Both the position numbers and the translations under genes were made by a program. From the NCBI GenBank assembly GCA_003022435.1, contig PXUA01000007.1, positions 1 to 64,000 of the forward strand: a stretch of DNA of 64,000 nt, given 5' to 3'. Below the pieces are notes generated by a model, which worked only from the letters and a program-made list of their open reading frames with translations, was not told the DNA's origin and did not search any database. Below are positions 37,791 to 46,509 of the stretch, piece by piece (within the stretch, counting starts at the first letter, position 1; each line of letters opens with the position of its first letter). The DNA is from Bacteroidetes bacterium SW_9_63_38. GTDB lineage: Bacteria; Bacteroidota; Rhodothermia; Rhodothermales; Salinibacteraceae.

Positions 37791-40379
37791 ATGAGTTCCC
37801 TGCTGATGCGTCGATTGCTTCTCCTTCTTGCAGTCGCTGGTTTTGGATTTAGTCTAAGTAGTGTGCCGGTCCGGGCCCAGTCCGATGAGACCGGACGTGT
37901 GACGGGCCGCGTGGTCACGACCGCCGACGAGGCGCCCATTTCCGACGCGACGGTCGGGATTGTTTCAAGCGAAACGCCCCGCGGCACCACGACCGACGCC
38001 GATGGGCGCTTCCGCATTCGGGACGTCTCCTCCGGCACGACGACGGTGAAGGTGCGCCACGTCAGCTACGAAACGAAGACGCAGACAGTTGCGGTGAAGC
38101 CGGGCCAAACGGTGCGTCTCACCGTCCGCCTGAAAAGCACAACGGTGGAACTGTCGGGCCTTGAAGTCACCGGCAGCAGCGACGCCGCGCAGGCCGCTCT
38201 TCCCGGCGCGTCCTCGACCGTCGATGCGGCCGAGTTGGAAGAAAACAATCCCGTCGGGATGCAGGAGACCCTGGCCTCGATCCCCGGCGTGTTCATCCGG
38301 TCCGACGACGGCATGGGGCAGACGCGGATGTCGGTGAGCATCCGGGGTCTGCAGTCGCGCCGCACCCAGCGCGTGCTGGTGATGGAGGACGGCGTGCCGA
38401 TCCAGCCCGCCCCCTACATCTTCTCGTCGCTCTACTACAACCCGCCGCCTGAACGGATTGAGAAGGTGGAGGCCATCAAGGGCAGTTCCTCGATCCGGTA
38501 CGGCCCGCAGACGATGGCGGGCGTCATCAACTACGTCACCAGCCGCCCGCAGCGGCGCTCGCCGGGCGGAACGCTCAAGGTGATGGGCGGCTCGCACCGG
38601 TACACGAGCATCTTCGGCGAGATCGGCGGCTTCGGCACCTCTGACGTGCGCCCGCAGGTGCAGCTTCAACTCAAGCGCGGCGACGGCTTTCGCGAGAACA
38701 ACGACCTCCTGCAACTCAATGGCACCGCGAAGCTGCAGTACGACATCGACGGCGACCAGTCTCTGTACCTGAAGTCGAACGTCGACTACGAGCGGATAAA
38801 CGCCACGTACCACGGCCTCACGCCGTACAGCTTCGAAAACAATCCCGACTTCAACCCGAAGGACGATGACTTCTACCGCATCTTTCGGACCTCCCTGGAT
38901 GCGATCTACAACCGAGGCTACGCCGACAACATCCAGGGCACGACGAAGCTTTACGGCAACGTCTTCGACCGGCCCTGGTGGCGAGAAAAAAACGCGTTCG
39001 TTGAGGCGTCTGATTTTCAGGAAAACGGAGCGGACGCTGAACGGGTAGGCCCGCCGCCGTTCAGTCCGGAGGAGCGTGAGGCAAACCTGATGCGCGTCGC
39101 CCTCACCGACATCTCCGATCCCGACAGTGCAGAGGGATTTGGGAACGACCGGCGGTTCTACGTCACGGGTGCCGAGCACACCTTTGACATCGACCACAGC
39201 CTCTTCGGGCAGTCCGCGAGCCTAGAAACCGGCGCTCGCCTGCACTACGAGCGGTTCGTGAACAAGAACAAGATTACCGACGACATCGGCTCGCGGGAGG
39301 GGGTGTTCTTCCGCGGCGACATTCCGGACGACCCGAGCGACGACCCCGTCACAATCGTTGGGGAATACACCGTCTACGGAACGCGGGCGCTCGCGCTCTA
39401 TGGCATTGAGGACCTTCAGCTCGGCCCACTGCGCCTGTCGCCGGGTCTGCGACTGGAGGTGTTCAACCAGTCGGTCACGGACCGACTCGACGGCAACCGA
39501 ACGGCGGAGGAGACGAACGTAGTGCCGCTGCCGAGCCTTGGATTCAATCTGAATCTGGGCCGATACGGTCTCGGTCCCACCGTCGGCGACGGACAGTTCA
39601 ACCTCTTCGGCGGCGTCCACCGCGGCTACACCCCGCCCTCCAGAGCCACGTTTCGGATCTTAGGAGTCAATGCCGACCGGGACGGCGCCTTCGACCTACA
39701 GGCGGAGAAGAGCTGGAACTCGGAGCTCGGCATTCGTGGAACCTCGGACGCCGGCCAGTTTCAGTTCACCGGCTTCTACCTCTACGTGGAGGATCTGGTG
39801 GGCGGAAAGACCCGATTCAAAGAAAATCTAGGGCAGGTGCGGAGCTACGGCCTAGAGGCCCAGACCACGCTCAACGGCAGTACCTTCGCAAGTGGGCTTC
39901 CTACCCTGGACGTGTCCTACACCTTTCTGCAGACGGAGGTCGTGGAGGGGAGTGTGCCCAGATTCGATAACACCGACGCCACGGTAGATATCAGCGGCAA
40001 CGAACTCACCGCGGCCCCCAACCACACCGCTACCGTAGGCCTCTCGAAGAGCTTCTCGGAACTCGGGCTTACCCTTCGCAGCAGCCTACAATACCGGGGC
40101 GAATTCTATACCGACCTCCAGAATCTTGAAGACACCAGCAATCGCGGGGAGCGCGGCCCGGTGCCGTCGCACACGGTCCTGGATGTGGGGGCCACCTACC
40201 GGTACTCGGACGATCTGCGGTTCAATCTCACGGCCAAGAACGTAACGGACAACGTGTACATCGGCTCGCGGCTACACTCCAATCCGCGAGATCGGCGGGC
40301 GAGCAGCAACGGCGGCAGCACCGGCATTCTGCCCGGCCCGCGCCGTCAGATCAATCTCTCCGTGCAGTACGCCTTTTAG
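37791..40379 (+). CDS. TonB-dependent outer-membrane receptor
   Basis: An 862-residue receptor. After a signal peptide (LLLLLAVAGFGFSLSSVPVRA-Q) comes a carboxypeptidase-regulatory-like domain (GRVTGRVVTTADEAPISDAT ... VSYETKTQTVAVKPGQT). The plug follows (ETLASIPGVFIRSDDGMGQT, SIRGLQSRRTQRVLVMEDGV, IEKVEAIKGSSSIRYGPQTM). The 22-strand barrel ends in the typical aromatic LSVQYAF. The plug and length resemble FecA-type siderophore receptors, which fits a downstream DUF4856 lipoprotein as partner, but the substrate is inferred. No Fur box could be recognised by eye upstream. Confidence 0.95.
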   Translation: MSSLLMRRLLLLLAVAGFGFSLSSVPVRAQSDETGRVTGRVVTTADEAPISDATVGIVSSETPRGTTTDADGRFRIRDVSSGTTTVKVRHVSYETKTQTVAVKPGQTVRLTVRLKSTTVELSGLEVTGSSDAAQAALPGASSTVDAAELEENNPVGMQETLASIPGVFIRSDDGMGQTRMSVSIRGLQSRRTQRVLVMEDGVPIQPAPYIFSSLYYNPPPERIEKVEAIKGSSSIRYGPQTMAGVINYVTSRPQRRSPGGTLKVMGGSHRYTSIFGEIGGFGTSDVRPQVQLQLKRGDGFRENNDLLQLNGTAKLQYDIDGDQSLYLKSNVDYERINATYHGLTPYSFENNPDFNPKDDDFYRIFRTSLDAIYNRGYADNIQGTTKLYGNVFDRPWWREKNAFVEASDFQENGADAERVGPPPFSPEEREANLMRVALTDISDPDSAEGFGNDRRFYVTGAEHTFDIDHSLFGQSASLETGARLHYERFVNKNKITDDIGSREGVFFRGDIPDDPSDDPVTIVGEYTVYGTRALALYGIEDLQLGPLRLSPGLRLEVFNQSVTDRLDGNRTAEETNVVPLPSLGFNLNLGRYGLGPTVGDGQFNLFGGVHRGYTPPSRATFRILGVNADRDGAFDLQAEKSWNSELGIRGTSDAGQFQFTGFYLYVEDLVGGKTRFKENLGQVRSYGLEAQTTLNGSTFASGLPTLDVSYTFLQTEVVEGSVPRFDNTDATVDISGNELTAAPNHTATVGLSKSFSELGLTLRSSLQYRGEFYTDLQNLEDTSNRGERGPVPSHTVLDVGATYRYSDDLRFNLTAKNVTDNVYIGSRLHSNPRDRRASSNGGSTGILPGPRRQINLSVQYAF

Positions 40380-40404
40380 ACACGCTTCGAGTCACAACGA
40401 AAAC

Positions 40405-40437
40405 CGCCCCGACCTCCGGACAGGGAGAACCGGGGCG
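40405..40437. terminator. Intercistronic stem-loop
   Basis: CGCCCCG (40405-40411) pairs with CGGGGCG (40431-40437), and an inner CTCC/GGAG pair extends the structure. It lacks a downstream T-run. It lies between the receptor stop and the lipoprotein start, so it may partially terminate or stabilise the upstream mRNA. Confidence 0.55.
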
Positions 40438-40477
40438 CTCGTTCACTCTGACTACTCATAACAACGAGAACGCTCCT

Positions 40478-41752
40478 ATGCGACGTTCCCTACTTCGCTA
40501 CACACGAGTTCTCATCCTTCCACTCCTCGCCATGGGGCTGGTCCTGACGGGCTGCGACAGCGGCGGGAGCAATGGAGGCGATGGCAATCCCATTACGAAG
40601 ACCTTTCCCGCTCCTTCTGACGGCGCCGGCTACGCCGACGAAGTCGCCATCCACCTTCAGGGCGGTGACCTGGGCAGTCGTTTGGAGGATGACTCCCCGG
40701 GTGGGTCCCCGATGAAGAGCATCTATGATGGAAGTGCCGGCCGCGACACGGACATTCGATTCGTCAGCGAGCGGAATCTCACGAGTCCGTCCGCGGTGGA
40801 TTACAGTCAAATTAGCCCCGTTGACATTTCCAGTCGGATCTCCACAATCGACCTTCCGAAAAGTGATTCGTTGGAAAGAGGTGTGGATGCCCCCGATGTT
40901 TCCGGAGTCAAGAACATGGACGATTTGATCAGCTTCTACCTCAACAATCCGAAGCACACGTCCAAAAACGGCGTGGACTTCAGTCAATTCAGCGAGAAGG
41001 GTGTGGCCGCGGCGATCAGCTACGCCGAAGGCGCGGACATCCTGACGGACTTTGAGGACGGCACGCTCGGGGCGGACGACGAGGCGGAGTGGAATGAAGC
41101 CTTCGGCCACTTCGGCGCGCCCCGTGACTTCGGAGCCTTCCTCAATGATGATGGCTCAATCGCCGACAACGCCCCGGCCGACGATGTTGACGGCGACGGC
41201 GAGACCGACCTCGAAACGGAGGCGGTGTACATCTGGGCCGACTACACTGCCGACCGCGGCGGCGAGACTGGCGAGGACGGGGTCTTTTCCTTCGACGCCT
41301 TTGAAGCCTTCGTTGACGGTCGCAACGCCATCGACAATGGAAACAGCCCCTCCAGCAAAGCTGCAACGGCCCTCCAGGCCTGGGAGGCCACGGTGGCGGC
41401 CAATGTGATCCACTACACCAACTCCATGAAGTCGGACCTGAGTGATCTTAACGACGGAGACGAGATTACTCAGAGTGAGCTCGGCAGCGGCGCAGACAAC
41501 CGGACCGGGCCGGACGCGTCGAGCGGCTTCGAAGATCACTGGGGCGAGGCGAAGATTTTTGCATGGACGCTCGAGTACTACAGTGATGAACTGGGCGATA
41601 GTGATCTCAACGACATTCACACCGATCTCGGCAGCAAGCCGCCGTACGACGACAACGTGACGAAGAAGGACTACGTTGACCGCCTCGATAGCATCCAGAC
41701 CACGATTAAGGATGCATACGGCTTTGCTCAAACCAATGTGGACAACTGGTAG
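40478..41752 (+). CDS. DUF4856-type lipoprotein
   Basis: A 424-residue lipoprotein: signal and lipobox (LAMGLVLTGCDSGG), then an acidic, mostly helical body with the family-like segments ISSRISTIDLPKSDS, GYADEVAIHLQ, EAVYIWADYTADRG, KAATALQAWEATVAANVIHY and HWGEAKIFAWTLEYYSDELG. DUF4856 genes often neighbour TonB receptors and imelysin-like proteins, which suggests a role in iron or other metal uptake at the outer membrane; this is inferred from context. Asp/Glu richness is typical of halophilic secreted proteins. A strong hairpin follows. Confidence 0.85.
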   Translation: MRRSLLRYTRVLILPLLAMGLVLTGCDSGGSNGGDGNPITKTFPAPSDGAGYADEVAIHLQGGDLGSRLEDDSPGGSPMKSIYDGSAGRDTDIRFVSERNLTSPSAVDYSQISPVDISSRISTIDLPKSDSLERGVDAPDVSGVKNMDDLISFYLNNPKHTSKNGVDFSQFSEKGVAAAISYAEGADILTDFEDGTLGADDEAEWNEAFGHFGAPRDFGAFLNDDGSIADNAPADDVDGDGETDLETEAVYIWADYTADRGGETGEDGVFSFDAFEAFVDGRNAIDNGNSPSSKAATALQAWEATVAANVIHYTNSMKSDLSDLNDGDEITQSELGSGADNRTGPDASSGFEDHWGEAKIFAWTLEYYSDELGDSDLNDIHTDLGSKPPYDDNVTKKDYVDRLDSIQTTIKDAYGFAQTNVDNW

Positions 41753-41803
41753 ACTCTACGTGAGGATCACACGGTGTTTGCACCGGTGACGCAATAACCG
41801 ACC

Positions 41804-41833
41804 GCCCCTCTTCTGCTTCGGCAGGAGAGGGGC
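41804..41833. terminator. Strong stem-loop with UUCG tetraloop
   Basis: GCCCCTCTTCTGC pairs fully (one G-U) with GCAGGAGAGGGGC around a TTCG loop, giving a 13-bp stem. A TTTT run follows a few bases later (near 41842). It lies 51 bp after the lipoprotein stop and is the best intrinsic terminator in the window. Confidence 0.85.
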
Positions 41834-41873
41834 ATCGGTGTCTTTTCCCTGATCGCAGATATTTCTACTGCTC

Positions 41874-43385
41874 GTGAGCACTCCTCCGTCCTCCGGCCCG
41901 ACGACGCCGTCCCGGCCCCGCACGGGTCCGGATGGGGTGTGGACCCGGCTCCGGTCGCCCCCGGGCCTGGCATGGGCGGCGGTGCTGCTGGCGTGCGTGG
42001 CCAGTCGCCTCGCCACGGCGATCTCGTACATCGAGGACCCGGACAGCCTCCGGTTCGCCCTCAGCGTGGCCGACGAGTACAACATCGATGCGCTGCAGCC
42101 GCACTTCCCCGGCTACCCGGTGTTCTGGGCGGCGGCCAAGCTGAGCACAACATTCCTCGGCAGCTTCAGCGCGGCGTTCGCCCTCGTGGGCGGCCTCGCC
42201 ACCGCGGGCCTGCTGTGGGCGCTGCTGCGCCTCTGGGGACGGTCGCTGCGGTCGGTCGAGGGCGCCGTGCTCACGGGCCTCGTCGTCGTCAACCCGCTGC
42301 TGTGGCTTATGGGCACCCGCTACATGCCCGACCTGATGGGCACCGCATGGGCACTCGCGACGCTGTCGGTGCTCGTCGCGGCGCTACGGGTGTCGCCACC
42401 TACGGCAGCCCGGCGGTGGGCCATTGCGGGCGTGGCCGGGGCGGGCCTGCTGGCGGGCCTGCGGCTGTCGTACATGCCCCTCATCTTCCTGCCGGTCCTC
42501 GTCGTGCTCTGGCGCGTGGAGCGGCGCGGGCAACAGGTGCTGGCGGGCACGGTGGGTGTGCTCGTGTGGCTGGTGCCGATGACGCTCGACACCGGTTTCT
42601 GGACGCTTATTGACGTGGCCTGGGGGCAGACGACGGGCCATTTCACGGAGTTCGGGGGCACGGTGCAGACGGCCCCCGATCTGAGTCGGCGCATGGTGGG
42701 CATGGCGCAGGGCCTCTGGGCCGACGGCCTCGGGGGCTGGTGGCCCGGACGACATCCGCTCACTGTGGCCGTGAGCCTCGGCGTGCTGGGCCTCGGCGGA
42801 CTCGGCGGATGGCAACTCTGGAAAAAGGGCCTCTTCCGGAACCGGCGGGCATGGCTGGTGCTCGTCTCCGCCGGTCTCTACGCCGTCTGGATCTTCTTCT
42901 TCCAGAACGTGATCCACAAGAGCCGCCACGTCCTGCCCCTGCTGCCGCTGCTTCTGCTGGTGGTGGCCGCGGGCGGTGCCGCGCTCTGGCGCGCCCCGTG
43001 GACGGGCCGCCGCGCGCTGCTGCTGGGGCTCGGCGGAGCGTACGCCGCCGTCACGCTCGTGCTCGTGGCCCAACACATGAGCCCGACTGCGATTGCCCAG
43101 GCCAAGACCTACGTCGAGCGCCGGGCCGCCGCGGACGAGTCGGTGCGCGTGGCCTCCGTCCCCCTCATCAACGACTACCTCCGCGCCCAGCAGGTCGACG
43201 CCCGCTACCTCTCCATCGAGGATTCGTCCGACGTGCGCCGGCTGCAGCGGGCCGAGACGGGCACCACCCTGGTGGTGGGCACGTACGCCTCCCTGCTGGA
43301 CCGCGCCCCGACGCAGGTGAAACGATTCTACCACAACCCATACGTCAATCGCATGTGGCCCGAAGTGACTGTCTACGTTTACTGA
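41874..43385 (+). CDS. Multi-pass membrane protein, GT-C/mannosyltransferase-like
   Basis: A 503-residue membrane protein with about 10 hydrophobic helices, beginning GLAWAAVLLACVASRLATAI. An early loop motif, YIEDPDSLRFALSVADEYN, then QPHFPGYPVFW, fits the acidic first-loop motif of GT-C glycosyltransferases (ArnT/PMT/DUF2723 type), which use polyprenyl-phosphate sugars. Later segments include WIFFFQNVIHKSRHVLPLLP. The C-terminal soluble part (DESVRVASVPLINDYLRAQQ...) is small. The start codon is GTG at 41874. The last two codons (TAC TGA) are the first bases of the family A element starting at 43380, so the element supplies the stop. The next gene, an FAD oxidoreductase, suggests a role in glycan or lipid-sugar metabolism. 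Confidence 0.75.
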   Translation: MSTPPSSGPTTPSRPRTGPDGVWTRLRSPPGLAWAAVLLACVASRLATAISYIEDPDSLRFALSVADEYNIDALQPHFPGYPVFWAAAKLSTTFLGSFSAAFALVGGLATAGLLWALLRLWGRSLRSVEGAVLTGLVVVNPLLWLMGTRYMPDLMGTAWALATLSVLVAALRVSPPTAARRWAIAGVAGAGLLAGLRLSYMPLIFLPVLVVLWRVERRGQQVLAGTVGVLVWLVPMTLDTGFWTLIDVAWGQTTGHFTEFGGTVQTAPDLSRRMVGMAQGLWADGLGGWWPGRHPLTVAVSLGVLGLGGLGGWQLWKKGLFRNRRAWLVLVSAGLYAVWIFFFQNVIHKSRHVLPLLPLLLLVVAAGGAALWRAPWTGRRALLLGLGGAYAAVTLVLVAQHMSPTAIAQAKTYVERRAAADESVRVASVPLINDYLRAQQVDARYLSIEDSSDVRRLQRAETGTTLVVGTYASLLDRAPTQVKRFYHNPYVNRMWPEVTVYVY

Positions 43386-43942
43386 TGCGTGAATGGGTTG
43401 CCACCGATCCTGGAAATCTCAGATTACCTAGATCGAGCCAATCTGTGTGACTTTATGAGATTAGTTAACGGACGCCGTGCCGTCCCGGTGTGTGTTGGCT
43501 TTTTGGCGCGGGAGCAAGTCCTTCCCGGCCTCGAAGAAATCGGCGTCTTGGAGATCTGAAGGAAGAAACGATCGAAATTCGCCTTGTTCGACCGCTCCAA
43601 CCGAAGGGCGGAGCGGGAGTTTTGGCGAATTTTAGTGGAGTCCGGAAGATCTCAGCCGATTTCTTCACAGCCGCGATCTTTTTTGTGTATTTTTGGATCC
43701 GGCCAAAAATGCACATCCATTCCTGAGATGGACCAGAAGCTCACGAGGCGAGCATCAGCGTCCTGCGGCTAATCTCATAACTCCACAGAGATTGGTAAAG
43801 ACGATTCTGACTGGTAGCGGACCACGGTCTAGAAGGTCTAGATCTCCAGAATTTAGGACTCCCGAGATCTTGCCGGATACGTCCGGCTGATCTCCATCCC
43901 CAAACGAAAGAGCAAGTTTCCCAACCTGTGCACGGATCAGTA
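43380..43942. repeat. Composite family A element (563 bp) with a nested module
   Basis: Outer termini are TACTGATGCGTG (43380-43391) and CACGGATCAGTA (43931-43942). The left part matches the reverse complement of the 45338-45445 copy (GAATGGGTTGCCACCGATCC, TGGAAATCTCAGATT). The right part matches the 6759-6910 copy. Between them, a 358-bp block is bounded by a second inverted repeat. The first bases give the stop codon of the upstream gene; the last A is the A of the next gene's ATG. Confidence 0.85.
43438..43795. repeat. Nested module B element inside the composite family A copy
   Basis: Arms CCAATCTGTGTGACTTTATG-AGATTAG (43438-43464) and CTAATCTCATAACTCCACAG-AGATTGG (43769-43795) form an imperfect inverted repeat. 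The roughly 300-bp interior has short frames on both strands but none with coding features. Single module-B arms occur elsewhere at 985-1024, 30330-30360 and 16473-16500. Confidence 0.7.
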
Positions 43943-45324
43943 TGGGCACTGACTCTCCACCCGATCTTACCGTTCTCGGCGGCGGTCCCGCCGGACTGGC
44001 CACCGGGCTCTACGGACGCCGCGCGGGACTCGACGTGCGCCTCCTGGAGGCCAACGACGAGGTGGGCGGCAACGCCCGTACGCTCCAGCTCGGCCCCTTC
44101 CGCTACGACACCGGCGCGCATCGCTTCCACGACAAAAACGACGAGATTACGGCCGACGTCTTCGACCTCGTCGGCGACGACCTCCGCCGCGTGGACGCCC
44201 CCAGCCAGATCTGCTGGCGCGACCGCCGGATCGACTTTCCACTGGCGCCCTTCGACCTGCTGCGCAAGCTCCCGCTCTCGCTCCTCGCGCGGATCGCCCG
44301 GGAGCAGTTTGCCATTCCCCGCGTCTCCGACAACGCCGATCACTTCGAGGAGATGGCCCTCGACAGCTACGGGGAGACGCTCGCGAACCTCTTCCTCCTT
44401 AACTACACCGAAAAGCTGTGGGGCGCCGACGCCGACACGCTCTCCCCGAGCGTGGCCGGCGACCGACTGGAGGGCCTCGACCTGAAGACCTTTTTCCTGG
44501 AGGCCTTCGGCGGTCGAACGGATAAAGCGCGTCACCTGGACGGCTCCTTCTACTATCCCCGCCACGGCTACGGCCAGATCGCCGAGGCCACTGCCGACGC
44601 GCTGGGCCGTGAGCACATCCGCACCGGCGCCCGCATCACGGCCCTCCACCACGCTGGGGACCGCCTTACCCACGTCACGATCAACGACGACGACACCGTC
44701 CCGGCGCAGCGGATCGTGAGCACGCTCCCGCTCACACTGCTCATCCGCCTACTGACCCCCGCCCCCCCGGAGGCCATTCAAGAAATTGCGCGCTCGATGC
44801 GCTTCCGGCACCTCCGCCTCGCCGTGCTGGGCCTGGACACGCCCCGTCTCACGCCCAACGCCTCGCTCTACTTCCCGTCGCGGGACATTCCGTTCACGCG
44901 CCTCTACGAGCCCACAAACCGGAGCCCCGACATGGCCCCCGACGGCCAGACCGTGGTCGTGCTGGAGCTGCCCTGCCACCGCGACGAAGAGGCGTGGACC
45001 CAGTCGAGCGACGCGCACCGGGCGTCGGCCCGCACCCTGCTCCACGATCAGGATCTCCTCGACGCCGACATCGTGGCGTTTGAGGAAAACACGGTCCCCT
45101 TCGCCTACCCGATCCTGGAAGTCGGGGCCGCGGAGAAGGCCGAACGGCTGCGCGACTACCTGGACCGGTTCAAGAACCTGCACCTGCTGGGCCGCAGCGC
45201 TCACTTCCGGTACACCCACGTGCACAACCTCTACGCCCGGGCAAAGTCTCTCACCCACCGGCTGGCCGACACAGATTTCCCGTCCGAACAGCCCCTGGTC
45301 CCCGAGCGGGACCTAATCTCCTAA
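43942..45324 (+). CDS. FAD-dependent amine-oxidase-like oxidoreductase
   Basis: A 460-residue flavoprotein of the protoporphyrinogen-oxidase/UDP-galactopyranose-mutase-like group. The N-terminal dinucleotide-binding fold is DLTVLGGGPAGLATGLYGRR, followed by EVGGNARTLQLGPFRYDTGA and the substrate-domain segments HRFHDKNDEITADVF, NYTEKLWGADADTLSPSVAG, YPRHGYGQIAEATADALG and the C-terminal LHLLGRSAHFRYTHVHNLYA. Such proteins beside glycosyltransferases often modify sugars or quinone-like compounds; the substrate is unknown. The start ATG uses the last A of the family A element, so its promoter and ribosome-binding region must lie in the element. An alternative downstream start is not evident. 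Confidence 0.85.
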   Translation: MGTDSPPDLTVLGGGPAGLATGLYGRRAGLDVRLLEANDEVGGNARTLQLGPFRYDTGAHRFHDKNDEITADVFDLVGDDLRRVDAPSQICWRDRRIDFPLAPFDLLRKLPLSLLARIAREQFAIPRVSDNADHFEEMALDSYGETLANLFLLNYTEKLWGADADTLSPSVAGDRLEGLDLKTFFLEAFGGRTDKARHLDGSFYYPRHGYGQIAEATADALGREHIRTGARITALHHAGDRLTHVTINDDDTVPAQRIVSTLPLTLLIRLLTPAPPEAIQEIARSMRFRHLRLAVLGLDTPRLTPNASLYFPSRDIPFTRLYEPTNRSPDMAPDGQTVVVLELPCHRDEEAWTQSSDAHRASARTLLHDQDLLDADIVAFEENTVPFAYPILEVGAAEKAERLRDYLDRFKNLHLLGRSAHFRYTHVHNLYARAKSLTHRLADTDFPSEQPLVPERDLIS

Positions 45325-45337
45325 CGGCCCAGGCTCC

Positions 45338-45445
45338 TACTGATCCGTGCACGGGTAGGTAAACAAAATTCTCCGTGTGGGGAAATCTGAGATGCTGGAA
45401 ATCTCAGATTTCCAGGATCGGTGGCAACCCATTCACGTATCAGTA
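45338..45445. repeat. Complete family A mosaic element (108 bp)
   Basis: Termini TACTGATCCGTGCACGGGTA and CCCATTCACGTATCAGTA. It contains the palindrome GCTGGAAATCTCAGATTTCC. The reverse complement aligns with the left end of the composite element. It begins 14 bp after the oxidoreductase stop. Confidence 0.88.
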
Positions 45446-45713
45446 AACGGCCCGTGACTGCCGAGCGGTACGACGGAGAGAGCAGTCGAACGAACACTTC
45501 TCCCCGCCTGGTGCAGTGTCAAGGCTCATTCTGTACCCTTGAAGTCCTCGGTTCCGCTTCACAGAAGTGCCCGTTTTCAGGCGACGTATTGCACCCCGAA
45601 GGCACTTCCTATGGGCTGCCGGATCAGCAGTCACGAATCACGTCTTTCCGGATTGGGCTGAGGATGCGTACGGCATTCGCCAACACGTAGATTGACGGTT
45701 GACGCTGCACTAA

Positions 45714-45809
45714 GGCAATCGCATCTTGCTCTCCGCAGCACACAGGAGGATAATTTGGGCACAGCGGTACTGCCTTCCATGCATCCACGCGTCCGTTCAT
45801 TCCGGGCAG
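45714..45809. repeat. Family D repeat, uninterrupted copy
   Basis: The sequence matches the two halves of 34042-34260 without the family B insertion and so serves as an empty-site reference (GGCAATCGCATCTTGCTCTC at one end, CATTCCGGGCAG at the other). It lies in the gene-free stretch 45446-46038, otherwise without a recognised feature. Confidence 0.75.
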
Positions 45810-46038
45810 ATGGACCGATGAACGGCAAACGTGCCGCCTGCTTTTCCGACCGCCTTCCAACACACGATTGCCTTCCCTCCCCCTTGACAGAAGGCCGATT
45901 TCCGGAAAAACAAGGCGCCGATGCGCGGCTCGTTACGTACGCGTAACAAGACTTTCCGTCGGGTTCCACGATACTTGCTTCTTGTGCCCGCACCGCCCCA
46001 TTCACTCGCGATCCCCTGGAGCTTTTTGCCGTTGCCCC

Positions 46039-46422
46039 ATGATTACATACGCGACTACCACGCGTGACATTGCCGTGACCGTTCGTCCCATCTACCTGGA
46101 CGAGCCGTCCAACTTCTTGAAGCGGCGGTTTACGTTCGGCTACGCGGTTTCCATCGAAAACGCGGGGGAGAAGAACGTCCAACTGCTCCGGCGGCGCTGG
46201 ATCATTCAGGAGCACGACGGCACGCGGCAGGACTTGGAGGGCGACGCCGAGTTGCAAGGCCACCCGGTCATCAAGCCGGGCGAGGCCCACGTCCACGACG
46301 GCTCCTGCACCATTGCCTCTTTCGACGGCACGGTGGAGGGCAACTACCTCGTCCAGCGGGCCGACGGCGAGCAGTTTCGCGTCCCAGTACCCTCGTTCCA
46401 CCTCCACGCCGCGGCAAACTGA
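46039..46422 (+). CDS. apaG: ApaG/DUF525-domain protein
   Basis: A 127-residue single-domain ApaG protein: ATTTRDIAVTVRPIYLDEPS, RRFTFGYAVSIENAGEKNVQ, LLRRRWIIQEHDGTRQDLEG, GHPVIKPGEAHVHDGSCTIA and GNYLVQRADGEQFRVPVPSF match the family's beta-sandwich in order. In some bacteria apaG lies with apaH and is linked to nucleotide tetraphosphate metabolism and metal efflux; the biochemical function is not settled. I chose the ATG at 46039 (MITYATTT), as the upstream extension is unrelated. Confidence 0.95.
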   Translation: MITYATTTRDIAVTVRPIYLDEPSNFLKRRFTFGYAVSIENAGEKNVQLLRRRWIIQEHDGTRQDLEGDAELQGHPVIKPGEAHVHDGSCTIASFDGTVEGNYLVQRADGEQFRVPVPSFHLHAAAN

Positions 46423-46429
46423 CAGCGTT

Positions 46430-46507
46430 TCTGCGTTGCCCGTTTTTGCGTTGAATCGTTCAGTATTTGAACGTTGCAACGTCCAACGCGCGAACGCAAC
46501 AACGCAT
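46430..46507. repeat. GCGTTG/CAACGC-type low-complexity tract
   Basis: Degenerate TTTGCGTTGAATCG and GTCCAACGCGCGAACGCAAC units form loose inverted pairs between the converging apaG and 46510 genes. It belongs to the tract type at 1471-1530, 20011-20060 and 54271-54338. Confidence 0.55.
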
Positions 46508-46509
46508 TC

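Noticed and set aside
43465-43726. Two overlapping 78-83 codon frames inside the nested element as a possible transposase
   Set aside because: No transposase motifs, too short, and neither strand shows coding character.
45714-45809. Family D minus-strand peptide (CPNYPPVCCGEQDAIA) as a conserved small gene
   Set aside because: Only two copies, with amino-acid-changing differences at about half of the variable codons; no start or stop shared.
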